The notes: a model not told the origin generated them from the sequence alone. DNA of 64,000 nt from an uncultured Paracoccaceae bacterium (GCA_947488605.1 CANKZJ010000003.1:248001-312000); one strand, 5' to 3'; shown: positions 1-9,464, counted from the first letter of the stretch. A program made the numbers and translations.

Positions 1-1079
1 TCGAACTCTGCCTGACGACGCTTGCTCTCTTCTTCCTCGGTCATGATATCGATATCAAGACCGGTCAGTTGCGACGCAAGGCGCACGTTCTGACCACGAC
101 GGCCAATGGCCAGCGACAGTTGCTCTTCTGGCACAACGACTTCGATCTTGCCGGCTTCTTCGTCCAGAACAACCTTGGATACCTCGGCTGGCTGCAACGC
201 GTTCACAAGGAACGTTGGCATGTCTTCATTCCACGGAATGATGTCGATCTTTTCGCCCTGAAGTTCATTCACAACGGCCTGTACGCGTGAACCACGCATA
301 CCGACACAAGCGCCAACAGGATCGATGGAGTTGTCATAGCTGATCACGGCAATCTTGGCGCGAGAACCAGGATCACGGGCAACGGCCTTGATCTCGATAA
401 TGCCTTCATAGATCTCTGGCACTTCCATCTTGAACAGTTCCGCCATGAATTCAGGCGCTGTCCGGCTGAGGAAGATTTGCGGGCCACGCTGTTCGCGGCG
501 CACTTCTTTGATGAAACAACGGATACGATCATTGGGGCGATACGCTTCGCGACCGATCTTTTCGTTGCGGCGCAACACGGCTTCACCAGCGCCCACATCG
601 ACGATGACATTGCCGTACTCTTCGCGCTTGACCAGCGCGTTGATGATTGTACCGGCACGATCTTTGAATTCTTCGTACTGCTTGTCACGCTCCGCCTCGC
701 GGACCTTTTGCAAGATCACCTGCTTGGCAGATTGCGCAGCGATACGGCCCAATTCAACGGGTGGCACTTCTTCGATGAACTGCTGACCGACTTCTGGGTC
801 TTCCATATACTCTTTGGCTTGGGCGACTGTGAACTCGGCCTGATAGTTTTCAAGCTCTTCGTCCTCAACCACTGTCCGCACACGTGTGAACGTGGCCTTA
901 CCAGTCTTGCGGTCGATGGCGACACGGATGTCCATCTCTGCGCCGTAGCGGGATTTGGCCGCACGGGCGAGCGATTCTTCCATCGCTTCCACAACAAGCC
1001 CGGGTTCGATGTTCTTTTCGCGGGCCACGGCCTCTGCTGTTTGCAAAAGCTCCAACTGGTTGGCGGATGTATATGCCAT
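1..1079 (-). CDS. nusA: Transcription termination/antitermination factor NusA (3' part outside window)
   Basis: This is the N-terminal ~359 codons of NusA, which binds RNA polymerase and modulates pausing, termination and antitermination. In order one sees the polymerase-binding N-terminal domain (about residues 1-130), an S1 RNA-binding domain (about 135-200, around GNVIVDVGAGEAVL), and two KH domains, one with the motif DPVGACVGMRGSRVQAV and the second with LAIGRRGQNVRLASQL. The C-terminal acidic repeats would lie beyond position 1. The ATG at 1079 overlaps the TAA of rimP by one base (TAATG), so the two are translationally coupled. The rimP-nusA order is the standard bacterial arrangement and normally continues into rpsO/infB-type genes outside this window. 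Confidence 0.97.
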   Translation of the reverse strand, partial: MAYTSANQLELLQTAEAVAREKNIEPGLVVEAMEESLARAAKSRYGAEMDIRVAIDRKTGKATFTRVRTVVEDEELENYQAEFTVAQAKEYMEDPEVGQQFIEEVPPVELGRIAAQSAKQVILQKVREAERDKQYEEFKDRAGTIINALVKREEYGNVIVDVGAGEAVLRRNEKIGREAYRPNDRIRCFIKEVRREQRGPQIFLSRTAPEFMAELFKMEVPEIYEGIIEIKAVARDPGSRAKIAVISYDNSIDPVGACVGMRGSRVQAVVNELQGEKIDIIPWNEDMPTFLVNALQPAEVSKVVLDEEAGKIEVVVPEEQLSLAIGRRGQNVRLASQLTGLDIDIMTEEEESKRRQAEF

Positions 1080-1654
1080 TAAGTGTTCTCCTCGCCATCA
1101 ATGATGGTTTCGATTTCATCAAATTGGGTCTCGTCAATCTGACCCGCATCTTTACGTCCGCGCAATACGTCGCGGATCAACTCATCTGTCAGGACCAATT
1201 TGGCGTCTGACAGCCATTCAAATTTCAAACCGATGGTGCCTTCGGTGATCGTGATCAACACCTCGTCACCCTCAGTACCTGCCAGCGCGCCCTTAAAGCG
1301 GCGGCGACCATCAATCAGCTCATCCGTTTCAATCTTGGCTTCAAAGCCTTCCCATTGTTCGAAATCCTTCAAACGGGTCAGGGGGCGGTCGATACCGGGG
1401 CTGGAAACCTCAAGCGTATAAACATCCACAATCGGATCTTCGACATCCAAAGTCGCACTGACCGCAGTTGACACCTGCGCACATTCGTCAACTTCAATCT
1501 GTCCATCGGGACGCTGCACCATAATCTGCAGGATGCTTTCCTTGCCAGTCATCAAACGCACGCGCACAACTTCGAACCCCATGTCTTCAATGACTGGAGT
1601 GATAATTTCAGCGATACGGCGGTCAATGGCCGCTTTGGCGATTAGATCGTTCAT
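1079..1654 (-). CDS. rimP: Ribosome maturation factor RimP
   Basis: RimP (191 aa) assists late assembly of the 30S subunit. The sequence shows the family pattern: an N-terminal domain with [18 protein letters not shown], then [21 protein letters not shown], the conserved [20 protein letters not shown] stretch, and the C-terminal SH3-like domain. The open frame extends upstream to 1798, but that extension crosses a terminator hairpin and does not look like RimP. A GGAAAG ribosome binding site precedes two adjacent ATG codons at 1657 and 1654, and the second has the better spacing. It is cotranscribed with nusA, whose start codon overlaps its stop. Confidence 0.95.
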   Translation of the reverse strand: MNDLIAKAAIDRRIAEIITPVIEDMGFEVVRVRLMTGKESILQIMVQRPDGQIEVDECAQVSTAVSATLDVEDPIVDVYTLEVSSPGIDRPLTRLKDFEQWEGFEAKIETDELIDGRRRFKGALAGTEGDEVLITITEGTIGLKFEWLSDAKLVLTDELIRDVLRGRKDAGQIDETQFDEIETIIDGEENT

Positions 1655-1681
1655 CATTCTTTCCGACTTATCATTCGGCAC

Positions 1682-1705
1682 AAAAAAACGGGCGCGCGGC
1701 CCGTT
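1682..1705 (-). terminator. Rho-independent terminator between the glycosyltransferase gene and rimP
   Basis: Read on the minus strand, a perfect 7-bp GC-rich stem (AACGGGC/GCCCGTT, arms at 1687-1693 and 1699-1705, five-base loop) is followed by a run of T (complement of A at 1682-1686). It lies between the stop of the glycosyltransferase gene (1795) and the rimP start (1654). It should separate the two units, or act as an attenuator in the rimP leader if transcription starts upstream of it. Confidence 0.8.
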
Positions 1706-1794
1706 GTGAATTCCGGTGGTGTCTGGGGGTGGAAGCCAAACGCCGCTGTTGAGCACGATATACGGAAGGTTTGCCGTAACTGCAAGGGGTGGAC

Positions 1795-2766
1795 TCAACT
1801 TCGCGGATCTATCACCACATAAGGGTCATCAAAGCGGCTGAGGTACAGCGCTAACCGATCAAAGTCCCACCACTGCTTCAACAGTGATTTCTTATGGAAT
1901 TTTGGCACTGCAAAGATCTGTTCCGACGGTGGCATCTTCGCCGCCTCATCCGGATAGTGTTCTGCAAAAAACGACCGGAACGCCTCTGGGTACTTCTGCG
2001 GGAACTCACCGTTAAAGCGATTCCAAGGCTTAATCCGACCAGCAAAATGCAAAATGTACGGATCACACGACTCGATCAGGTAGCTAAAGCGGCCCGAATA
2101 TAGCCAATTCCAGTGATAAGACAGCTCAGACCAGTTGTCGCGGAACACAATATTCAGAACAGACTGATCATGAAGATTCAGAACCTCTGGCTTCGTCGAC
2201 ATCAGATCAATTGACTTCGACTGGATCTCAGCCGCCTCCCACCGAGGGACATCAATCAACAAAATCCCTGCGTTAAAGTAAGGTGCAGGCGTCTGTCCCA
2301 GCGCCTTGAACTCGGGCATCTGCTTTAGCATCTGAGCGCGCTGATGGCTGGTGCGGACTGCCGCAATAGGATGACCATCAAGCAACGGAATATCCAACAG
2401 CTTGGAGTAATCACCACCGCGCAAGGAAATATCACTATCCAGATACAGGATGCGATCATACTCGGCCGCAAACGCAGAAGGAATGAACAAACGCAGATAG
2501 CTTGATAGGTTGATCCGATAACTTTGCGGAGCATCCTCAAGGACGTCAGGCAGTGGCAATTGGCAAATGCGCACAGGCAGATGTTGCAGCTTTTCCGGCA
2601 ATGCGATTGCATCACTGCTGCAAATACAAACATCAAAGTCCGGGTCAGGATGGCGTTCAAATATCTGCGACACGACAAAGGCCGCGAACTTCATGAACCC
2701 TTGATCACAGCAAAGAACAATCGCCTTGCGATGTTTTGCGGGTACAGTCGCAGTGTATTTTGTCAT
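1795..2766 (-). CDS. Glycosyltransferase family 8 protein
   Basis: This 323-residue protein has the layout of GT8 retaining glycosyltransferases (the LgtC/GatL type), which add a hexose from a nucleotide sugar to a lipopolysaccharide, glycan or protein acceptor. Visible signs are the N-terminal [17 protein letters not shown] strand, the metal-binding DxD motif within [11 protein letters not shown] (about residue 110), the [14 protein letters not shown] stretch typical of GT8, [10 protein letters not shown], and the C-terminal [12 protein letters not shown] histidine motif. The start is the ATG at 2766, preceded by AAGGA at good spacing. It stands alone between two terminators with no other glycan genes beside it, so the acceptor cannot be named. 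Confidence 0.88.
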   Translation of the reverse strand: MTKYTATVPAKHRKAIVLCCDQGFMKFAAFVVSQIFERHPDPDFDVCICSSDAIALPEKLQHLPVRICQLPLPDVLEDAPQSYRINLSSYLRLFIPSAFAAEYDRILYLDSDISLRGGDYSKLLDIPLLDGHPIAAVRTSHQRAQMLKQMPEFKALGQTPAPYFNAGILLIDVPRWEAAEIQSKSIDLMSTKPEVLNLHDQSVLNIVFRDNWSELSYHWNWLYSGRFSYLIESCDPYILHFAGRIKPWNRFNGEFPQKYPEAFRSFFAEHYPDEAAKMPPSEQIFAVPKFHKKSLLKQWWDFDRLALYLSRFDDPYVVIDPRS

Positions 2767-2835
2767 CAATGCAGTTCCTTTGGCGCTTCCAGATAACGCA
2801 CGCGATGATCCCTACATTGGTGATCCACCGAGGCC

Positions 2836-2875
2836 AAACGAAAAACGCCCCACCTTTCGGCAGGGCGTTTCGTTT
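2836..2875 (-). terminator. Terminator after the ABC transporter operon
   Basis: An 8-bp perfect stem (AAACGCCC at 2843-2850 and GGGCGTTT at 2863-2870) is extended by outer AAACG/CGTTT pairs. On the minus strand it ends in GCGTTTTTCGTTT, a good T-tract. It lies 22 bp past the stop of the substrate-binding protein gene. The symmetrical A/T flanks could also let it work in the other direction. Confidence 0.85.
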
Positions 2876-2891
2876 CTCATGCAAGCAATGC

Positions 2892-4442
2892 TTACGCTTC
2901 AGACCAACGCTCAGCCATGCGTGCGTTGTCCATCTGCCAGAGGTTACCCACTGTGTCAGGTGAAGAGATCCGGTTGTTCACGGCCTGCACGTAGTTGGCA
3001 AACATTGGCACCAGAACACCGCCATCGTCACGCAGGATTTCCTGCATCTCGAAGTACTGCTCCTGACGCTTGGCGCTGTCCAATTCGGCACGGGCCATCA
3101 ACAACAACTCTTGGAAGCGCGCACTGTCGTCGCCGTCCCATTGGCTGTCGTTCCAAGGCACACCAGCCTCATAAGCGGTTGAGAACATCCAGTCCTCTGT
3201 CGCACGACCAGACCAGTATACAGCCGAGAATGGCTTTTTCAGCCAGACGTTGGACCAATAGCCATCGGACGGCTCTTGGACAACATTCAGATTGATACCA
3301 CCGCTAGCAGCGGATGCCTGGAACAGCTGAGCCGCATCTACAGCACCTTCAAACGCAGCATTTGATGCGCTGATGTCAATATCGAGGCTATCGAGGCCAG
3401 CTTGCTGGAGGTAGAATTTGGACTTGTCTGGATCATAGGCCAGCTGCTCCATCTCGGCATGATAGAACTGGTTTGCGGGGCCAATTGGCGTGTCGTTACC
3501 GACCTTACCGTGACCCAGCAGGATCTTGTCGACCATTTCCTGACGGTTGATACCATACTTCAGCGCGCGGCGGACGTTGACGTCGTTGAACGGCGCATTA
3601 TCGGTCAGCATTGCAAAGGTATAGTGCTGGTTGCCCGTCACTTCCTGAATGCGCAGCGCGGGGTTCGCACGCAGCAATGCTTCGGTCTTAAAGTCGATCC
3701 GGTTAATCGCATCAACCTGACCGGTCATCAGCGCGTTCATACGTGCTGTGTTATCGTTGATGGCGATATATTCGATCTCGTCGAAGAAGCCAGCGCCGTC
3801 ACCTTTGTAGTGATCAGGGTAGCGGGTTGCGACCATGCGCACGCCCGGATCAAACGACTGAACCTGATAAAGACCTGTACCGATACCACTGGCGATCGCT
3901 TCTTCGATCTGGCCTGCAGGATACATCAGCAGGTGATAGTCAGACATCAGATATGGGAAGTCAGCGTTACCAGCTTCCAGCACAAACTGGACTTGGCTGT
4001 CGGACATCTTCTTCATCTCAGAGATCGCAGCCACGATAGGTTGGGCTGCGGATTTCGCGCCTTCTGCCACGTGCAGTTGAAGCGATTCGATCACATCATC
4101 AGCGCCAAATGACTTGCCGTTGTGGAACGTCACGCCCTGACGCAGGTTGAATGTCCAAGTTTTCGCATCTGCCGAAGCTTCCCAGCTTTCGGCCAATTCA
4201 CCCTTGAGCATACCGTCAGCGCCAACCTCGGTCAGGCTGTCAAACACCGCACCCTGTGCGGATGCGATCATGTAAAGGTCAGAGTGCGTCCGGCCATCCC
4301 AGCTATCAGATGTGTTGGCACCTGACAGACCTGCTGTCAGCTTTCCGCCACGTGTTTGCGCGCGCAGTGGCATGCCTGAAAGGCCCAGCACACCGGCAGC
4401 AACACCTGTTTTCAATAGACCGCGTCTACTAATTCCGTGCAT
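2892..4442 (-). CDS. Periplasmic substrate-binding protein of a peptide-type ABC transporter (SBP family 5)
   Basis: A 516-residue family 5 solute-binding protein. The N terminus has a textbook twin-arginine leader (SRRGLLK, a hydrophobic stretch, then a cleavage site near LRAQT), so it is exported folded by Tat. The mature part carries the DppA/OppA-like pattern: LAESWEASADAKTWTFNLRQ, VTFHNGKSFGADDVIESL and FNDVNVRRALKYGINRQ. Such proteins deliver oligopeptides, opines or similar compounds to a membrane transporter. I start at the ATG at 4442, nine bases after GGGAG; the 11-codon upstream extension would bury the Tat signal. It is the last gene of the transporter operon, 74 bp after the ATPase gene, and is followed by a strong terminator. 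Confidence 0.93.
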   Translation of the reverse strand: MHGISRRGLLKTGVAAGVLGLSGMPLRAQTRGGKLTAGLSGANTSDSWDGRTHSDLYMIASAQGAVFDSLTEVGADGMLKGELAESWEASADAKTWTFNLRQGVTFHNGKSFGADDVIESLQLHVAEGAKSAAQPIVAAISEMKKMSDSQVQFVLEAGNADFPYLMSDYHLLMYPAGQIEEAIASGIGTGLYQVQSFDPGVRMVATRYPDHYKGDGAGFFDEIEYIAINDNTARMNALMTGQVDAINRIDFKTEALLRANPALRIQEVTGNQHYTFAMLTDNAPFNDVNVRRALKYGINRQEMVDKILLGHGKVGNDTPIGPANQFYHAEMEQLAYDPDKSKFYLQQAGLDSLDIDISASNAAFEGAVDAAQLFQASAASGGINLNVVQEPSDGYWSNVWLKKPFSAVYWSGRATEDWMFSTAYEAGVPWNDSQWDGDDSARFQELLLMARAELDSAKRQEQYFEMQEILRDDGGVLVPMFANYVQAVNNRISSPDTVGNLWQMDNARMAERWSEA

Positions 4443-4516
4443 ATTGTCGTTCTCCCTAGTTATTAGTTCAGGCATGAGCCGCCCGATTTTGTCACCACTT
4501 ACGTGGATGATTCGTG

Positions 4517-6166
4517 TTACATCTTATCAACAGCTGCATCGCCGATGTTATCAACTCCGCGTTCCGTCAGCAGATTAGTCAGCCAATCCGGGTCCATTTC
4601 AGGGACCGAAGACAGCAACAGATCCGTGTAGGCGTGATGCGGCGGCTTAAACATTTCCACTTTTGGTCCTTGTTCAACCACACGTCCGTCTTTCATCACG
4701 ACAACCTCGTCAGCGATGGCACGTACCGTCGCAAGATCGTGTGTGATGAACATATAAGTAAGCGACAGTTCATCCTGCAAGCGCGCCAATAGTCGCAGAA
4801 TTCCTTCGGCGACCAATTGGTCCAACGCGGATGTGACCTCATCACAGATGATAAACTTTGGCTCTGCCGCCAATGCGCGTGCGATACCAATACGTTGCTT
4901 TTGACCACCTGACAGCTCGGACGGCAGGCGATGATAATACTGTGAAGGCTCAAGTTCGATCTGCTCAAGTAGTGCGTCGACCTTCTTGCGTTTCTCCGCG
5001 CCCTTGAGCCCAAGATAAAACTCAACAGGTCGCGCAATGATCTGGCCAATCGACATACGCGGGTTCAGCGCGGTATCGGCCATTTGGTAAATCATCTGCA
5101 CTTGACGTAATTGATCCTTGCTGCGCTTGCGGTAATCAGGCGGCATCACTTCGCCATCGACCATGATTTGTCCCGCACTCGGGGGCAAAAGGCCCGTAAT
5201 ACAACGTGCGGTCGTAGATTTTCCCGACCCGCTTTCACCCACAACCGCCACGGTCCGGCCTTCGTGCATGTCAAAGCTGACGTCATGCAAAACTGGCACT
5301 GTGCCATACGCAGCATCGACATTCTGAACGCTGACAACAGGCACCGAACCAGTGTGAACGGCCGGCTTCAACGGGCGCTCAAAACTGCGCACAGCCCAAA
5401 GCGATTTCGTGTATTCCTGCGTCGGCGCGGAGAGCATTGTGCGGGTATCGGCCGTTTCAACTTCATCGCCCTTAAGCAACACTTTGATGGTGTCAGCCAT
5501 CTGCGCGACGACTGCCAAGTCGTGCGTGATGTAGATCGCAGCAGTATTAAACTGCTCAACAATGTCACGGATCGAGGCCAAAACCTCGATCTGGGTGGTC
5601 ACATCCAGCGCGGTTGTTGGCTCATCAAAGATGATCAGATCGGGACGGCACGACATCGCCATCGCGGTCATGCAGCGTTGTAATTGCCCACCGGACACTT
5701 GGTGTGGATAGCGAAAACCAATCTGTTCGGGGTTTGGCAGGCGCAGCTTGCGGTAAAGCTCCATCCCGTCTTCTTCGCTTTCGCCGCGCCCCATCACGCC
5801 ATGTTGAACCGGACCTTCAACATGCTGATCCATCAGTTTGTGGGCAGGGTTAAAGCTGGCGGCAGCAGACTGGGCAACATAGGCAATGCGTTTACCCAGC
5901 AATTCGCGTTTCACGGCGGCAGATGCCGTCAGCAGATCGATACCGTCGAATTCAACTGTGCCCTTGCTGATCCGCACGCCATCACGGGTGTACCCCATTG
6001 CGGCCAAACCAAGTGTGGACTTGCCCGCACCGGATTCACCGATCAGCCCCAGCACTTCACCCTTTTGCAAGGTCAGGTCGACACCATTGATAATGGGATT
6101 CCACGTCTCATCGCTGCGGCCTTCCAGCCAGACATCGCGCATTTTAACGAGTGGTTCTTCGCTCAT
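4517..6166 (-). CDS. ABC transporter ATP-binding protein with two fused nucleotide-binding domains (DppD-DppF type)
   Basis: This 549-residue protein holds two complete ATPase domains in one chain, equivalent to the separate DppD and DppF subunits. Domain 1 has Walker A GESGAGKST (about residue 43), signature VSGGQLQR and Walker B LIIFDEPTTALD. Domain 2 has GESGSGKST (about 310), LSGGQKQR and FIICDEVTSALD. All catalytic motifs look intact in both halves. Each half is followed by a short tail of the oligopeptide type (for example PPHHAYTDLLLSSVP). The ATG overlaps the stop of the permease gene by four bases (ATGA), showing coupling with the two permeases. The substrate cannot be told from the ATPase. 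Confidence 0.95.
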   Translation of the reverse strand: MSEEPLVKMRDVWLEGRSDETWNPIINGVDLTLQKGEVLGLIGESGAGKSTLGLAAMGYTRDGVRISKGTVEFDGIDLLTASAAVKRELLGKRIAYVAQSAAASFNPAHKLMDQHVEGPVQHGVMGRGESEEDGMELYRKLRLPNPEQIGFRYPHQVSGGQLQRCMTAMAMSCRPDLIIFDEPTTALDVTTQIEVLASIRDIVEQFNTAAIYITHDLAVVAQMADTIKVLLKGDEVETADTRTMLSAPTQEYTKSLWAVRSFERPLKPAVHTGSVPVVSVQNVDAAYGTVPVLHDVSFDMHEGRTVAVVGESGSGKSTTARCITGLLPPSAGQIMVDGEVMPPDYRKRSKDQLRQVQMIYQMADTALNPRMSIGQIIARPVEFYLGLKGAEKRKKVDALLEQIELEPSQYYHRLPSELSGGQKQRIGIARALAAEPKFIICDEVTSALDQLVAEGILRLLARLQDELSLTYMFITHDLATVRAIADEVVVMKDGRVVEQGPKVEMFKPPHHAYTDLLLSSVPEMDPDWLTNLLTERGVDNIGDAAVDKM

Positions 6167-7365
6167 TCTTTCAGCCCCGATGATTTTTGCAGCATCCAGT
6201 CGACAACAAAATTGACAGCGACGGTGAGCAAGGCAATCGCGCCAGCCGCCAGTAATGGGGCCGTTGCAGCCATTGGCGCAAATTGTGCGAAGTTCACGAA
6301 ACCGCCCAAATCACGCACCATCGTGCCCCAGTCCGCCAACGGCGGCTGGATTCCTACACCAAGGAAAGACAGCGCCGCGATTGTCAGGAAGACAAAGCAA
6401 AAGCGCAGACCAAATTCAGCAAGCAAAGGTGCCGTCGCATTTGGCAGGATTTCTTTGAAGACCAGATAGCCAAGGCCCTCACCCCGCAGCTTGGCCGCCT
6501 CAATATAGTCCATCACAACGATGTTTTGCCCAACCGCACGCGCCAAACGGTAAACGCGGGTGCTGTCGATGACGGCAATGATCACCACCATAAAGAACGT
6601 CAGCGGAATGCCCAGTTGTGGTGCCCAAACACTTGCGATTGTCATCAACAGGAGCGCAAAGATCAGCGATGGAATCGCCATCAAGACATCGACCGCACGT
6701 GACAACAATTGATCAAGCCAACCACCCAGCGTTGCCGCCAGGAAACCAAGCGTACCACCCAAAAGGAAAGCCAAGACAGTCGTGGCAAAGGCGATGCCAA
6801 CGGTGTTTTGCGCCCCGTAAATCAAACGACTTAGAATATCGCGGCCGATCTGGTCGGTCCCAAGTGGAAAATCAGGATTGCCGCCCAGCGCAGGATCACC
6901 GCCAGGAATGATATTGGCAGCAACACCGGGAACAATTTGTTCTTGCCCGTACGGCGCGATGAACGCAGCGAAAATAGCAAGAAACGCATAGATCAGGATC
7001 GTCAGAATGCCGAACGAAGCAGTCAGCGGCATAGAGCGGAAAAGCTTTTTCGTGCCTGCCGTGCCCACCGAACGTCCAAACAATCGAAACACCCATGCCG
7101 CTATGGCAAAGATGATAAACCCCTCTATCGCGATGCGCAGGAAGAAGAATTTGTTGGCGGTTTCTGGATGAAGGCTACGGCCTTGTATATATGCCCAATA
7201 CAGCCAAAGCAGAATGCTCAGACCCAGTATATAACCATACGCGACGCTGAATGGCATATCGCGGAATTTTGCGTTGTACTCGGACCAGTCAATCTGCTGA
7301 CCTTTCCAGCGAAACAACCAAGCAAGGACCGCAATCCCCAACAGTACTGCGACAAACCAGATCAT
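6163..7365 (-). CDS. ABC transporter permease, DppC type, with an N-terminal membrane extension
   Basis: The C-terminal ~290 residues are a normal DppC/OppC-type inner-membrane permease: FLAIFAAFIAPYGQE, the FPLGTDQIGRDILSRLIYGA motif, the EAA-type loop EAAKLRGEGLGYLVFKEILP and a C-terminal LSFLGVGIQPPLADWG stretch. At 400 aa it is about 100 residues longer than usual. The surplus is an N-terminal block with about three extra hydrophobic segments (around residues 1-17, 42-62 and 77-97). It overlaps the upstream permease and the downstream ATPase gene by four bases each, so the three form a tight operon. Confidence 0.93.
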   Translation of the reverse strand: MIWFVAVLLGIAVLAWLFRWKGQQIDWSEYNAKFRDMPFSVAYGYILGLSILLWLYWAYIQGRSLHPETANKFFFLRIAIEGFIIFAIAAWVFRLFGRSVGTAGTKKLFRSMPLTASFGILTILIYAFLAIFAAFIAPYGQEQIVPGVAANIIPGGDPALGGNPDFPLGTDQIGRDILSRLIYGAQNTVGIAFATTVLAFLLGGTLGFLAATLGGWLDQLLSRAVDVLMAIPSLIFALLLMTIASVWAPQLGIPLTFFMVVIIAVIDSTRVYRLARAVGQNIVVMDYIEAAKLRGEGLGYLVFKEILPNATAPLLAEFGLRFCFVFLTIAALSFLGVGIQPPLADWGTMVRDLGGFVNFAQFAPMAATAPLLAAGAIALLTVAVNFVVDWMLQKSSGLKE

Positions 7366-8354
7366 TTCGGATGCCTCAGACGCGGGTTGGACAGGATCGA
7401 CATGATGTCAGCTGTCAGGTTCAGAAGAATAAACGCAGTCGCAAAGATCAGGCAGCAGGCCTGCACAACCGGGATATCGCGGATTTTAACACTGTCCACG
7501 AATAACTGACCGATGCCCGGATAAACAAACACCACCTCAACAACGACTACGCCGGTAATCAGATACGCAAGGTTCAGCGCGATCACGTTGATGATCGGGG
7601 CCAGTGCATTTGGCAGCGCATGTTTGACGATAACGCGCATGGGCGAAAGACCCTTGAGACGGGCCATTTCGATATAGGGGGATGCCAAAAGGTTGATAAT
7701 CGCAGCACGCGTCATCCGCATCATATGTGCTGTGACAACAAGCGTCAGGGTCAGCGCAGGCAGCATTGATTTCTCAAGCCGTTCACTGAAAGGCATGCCG
7801 TCGAAGATGTTTGAAAGCGATGGGAAGATCGGGTTCAGCACTGCAAGGAACAGGATCAAGATGTAGGCCAGAAAGAATTCCGGGCTGGAAATGGACGACA
7901 ATGTAAAGATATTCGTTGCGCGGTCAAAAATTGTGTTGCGGTATAGTGCGGCCAGAATGCCAAGGATGATCGAGAAGGGAACAGCAATTGCCGCCGTGAT
8001 CATCGCGAGGAACATGGTGTTGCCAAATCGCGGGGCAATCTGCTCGGCGATTGTGGTCGCGCCGGACGTCGTACCGCTAAAGCTGGCAAAGTTGGCTTGG
8101 GCAAAGCTTGTGCCCAAATCGCCCGTCAGAACGCCGCCCAACCACTGGAAATATCGGGTGACCATCGGTTGATCGAGACCCAGATCTTCGCGGATAGAGG
8201 CAACCGCCTCTGGTGTAGCACCTTGCCCCAAAATGGATTGCGCAAAATCGCCCGGCAAGAGGTTCACTGCGATGAAAATCACAATCGACACAATTAGCAA
8301 TGTCAGTAGGCCAAGCGCCAGCCGTTGTAGAATAATCGTTAGGACGTTGCCCAA
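7362..8354 (-). CDS. ABC transporter permease, DppB type
   Basis: A 330-residue inner-membrane permease of the DppB/OppB family. It shows the N-terminal membrane segment followed by NLLPGDFAQSILG, the periplasmic loop with LGLDQPMVTRYFQWLGGVLTGDLGTSF, an EAA-type loop (EMARLKGLSPMRVIVKHALP) and the family ending VYPGIGQLFVDSVKIRDIPVVQ. It is the first gene of the importer operon. The most upstream usable start is a TTG at 8354, with GGGGA 11 bases before it and no in-frame ATG nearby, so initiation may be inefficient. A dyad lies just upstream at 8369-8395. Confidence 0.93.
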   Translation of the reverse strand: MGNVLTIILQRLALGLLTLLIVSIVIFIAVNLLPGDFAQSILGQGATPEAVASIREDLGLDQPMVTRYFQWLGGVLTGDLGTSFAQANFASFSGTTSGATTIAEQIAPRFGNTMFLAMITAAIAVPFSIILGILAALYRNTIFDRATNIFTLSSISSPEFFLAYILILFLAVLNPIFPSLSNIFDGMPFSERLEKSMLPALTLTLVVTAHMMRMTRAAIINLLASPYIEMARLKGLSPMRVIVKHALPNALAPIINVIALNLAYLITGVVVVEVVFVYPGIGQLFVDSVKIRDIPVVQACCLIFATAFILLNLTADIMSILSNPRLRHPK

Positions 8355-8368
8355 AACTTATGATTTCC

Positions 8369-8395
8369 CCGTTAGCTAGCCTTGAAGCTTAACGG
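8369..8395. repeat. Inverted repeat in front of the ABC importer operon
   Basis: The arms CCGTTAGC and GC(T)TAACGG flank a ten-base centre and match over eight pairs with one bulged base. The repeat lies in the 61-bp gap between the end of the iminopeptidase gene and the TTG start of the first permease gene. There is no T-tract, so it is not a good terminator; it could be an operator or a leader hairpin. Confidence 0.4.
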
Positions 8396-8415
8396 CTAAT
8401 TTTCAGCTGTAAACC

Positions 8416-9411
8416 CTAAAGCCCCAGCGAATGGCGCTGGGCACCCATCATATCCATAGTGCGCACAAGTTCTGTGCTGATGCCTGGTTCAGACAATGCA
8501 TGGCCCGCACGACCAATAAAAGTGAGCCGCGACTTGGGCCACATCTGCGACAGTGTATGCGCAGAAATTGGCGGGCAAATCATGTCATAGCGCCCTTGGA
8601 CGATCACACCGGGAATGTCCGCTATCTTTGCCATTTGATTGGGGTGCAGGATTTGTTGATCTTTGCTCAGGAACCCTGCGTTGTAGAAATAGTGGTTTTC
8701 AAGGCGCGCAAACGCACGGGCGTAATCAGCAGGGCTTTCGCCTGTGATCCCGTCGCTATCAATCGATGCCAGCGCATTTTCCCATGACGCCCAAGCACGC
8801 GCATAACGTACCTCTTGCGCGCGATCACCCGAGAACAAACGTCGGTGGTATGCGGCGATATAGTCGTCACGCTCTCCTTCGGGGATCAAAGACGCAAACC
8901 TTTCCCACAAGTCGGGCCAGAATTTTCCAGCACCACCACCGTAGAACCAATCCAGCTCGGGCTGGGTCATCAGAAAGACACCGCGCAAGGTCAAAGCGGC
9001 CGCCCGATCAGGATGAGCTTGCGCGTAAATAAGCGCGAGCGTTGCACCCCAAGACCCGCCAAAAACAATCCAGCGATCAATGCCCAGTGTTTCGCGGATC
9101 AATTCAATGTCAGCCACCAGATGCCATGTCGTGTTCGCCTCGACACTGGCGTGCGGTCGCGATCGCCCACAGCCGCGCTGATCAAACAAGATCACGCGAA
9201 AGACGTTGGGGTCAAAGTACCGGCGCATCGCAGGGCTACACCCACCGCCCGGCCCGCCATGTAGAACAATAACAGGAATACCGTCGGGGTTTCCGCACTG
9301 TTCAACATAGATCCGGTGGCCATCGCCCACATCAAGCATCCGTTGATCAAAAGGATCAATGGGCTGGTAAAGATGTGCACCTGGGCGCTTTTGTCCTACG
9401 ACTTTGTCCAT
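8416..9411 (-). CDS. pip: Proline iminopeptidase (S33 family)
   Basis: This alpha/beta-hydrolase (331 aa) removes N-terminal proline from peptides in the cytoplasm. The family landmarks are present: the oxyanion-hole HGGPGGGCSPAM, FDQRGCGRSRPH, the nucleophile elbow GGSWGATLAL, the aspartate in VQGRYDMICPP and the histidine in GRAGHALSEPG. The start is ATG 9411 with AGGGTGG upstream; the longer frame to 9516 runs across the divergent ubiG start and lacks a binding site. It is transcribed away from ubiG. It lies upstream of a peptide-type importer in the same direction, which would suit peptide use, but that link is inferred. Confidence 0.95.
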   Translation of the reverse strand: MDKVVGQKRPGAHLYQPIDPFDQRMLDVGDGHRIYVEQCGNPDGIPVIVLHGGPGGGCSPAMRRYFDPNVFRVILFDQRGCGRSRPHASVEANTTWHLVADIELIRETLGIDRWIVFGGSWGATLALIYAQAHPDRAAALTLRGVFLMTQPELDWFYGGGAGKFWPDLWERFASLIPEGERDDYIAAYHRRLFSGDRAQEVRYARAWASWENALASIDSDGITGESPADYARAFARLENHYFYNAGFLSKDQQILHPNQMAKIADIPGVIVQGRYDMICPPISAHTLSQMWPKSRLTFIGRAGHALSEPGISTELVRTMDMMGAQRHSLGL

Positions 9412-9464
9412 AACCACCCTATATCGCGTGTTGAACGCACTGACCATAATACGGAGCGATGAAA

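Noticed and set aside
3402..4112. Open frame of 236 codons on the plus strand
   Set aside because: It is antisense to the substrate-binding protein gene, has no ribosome binding site, and shows no family features.
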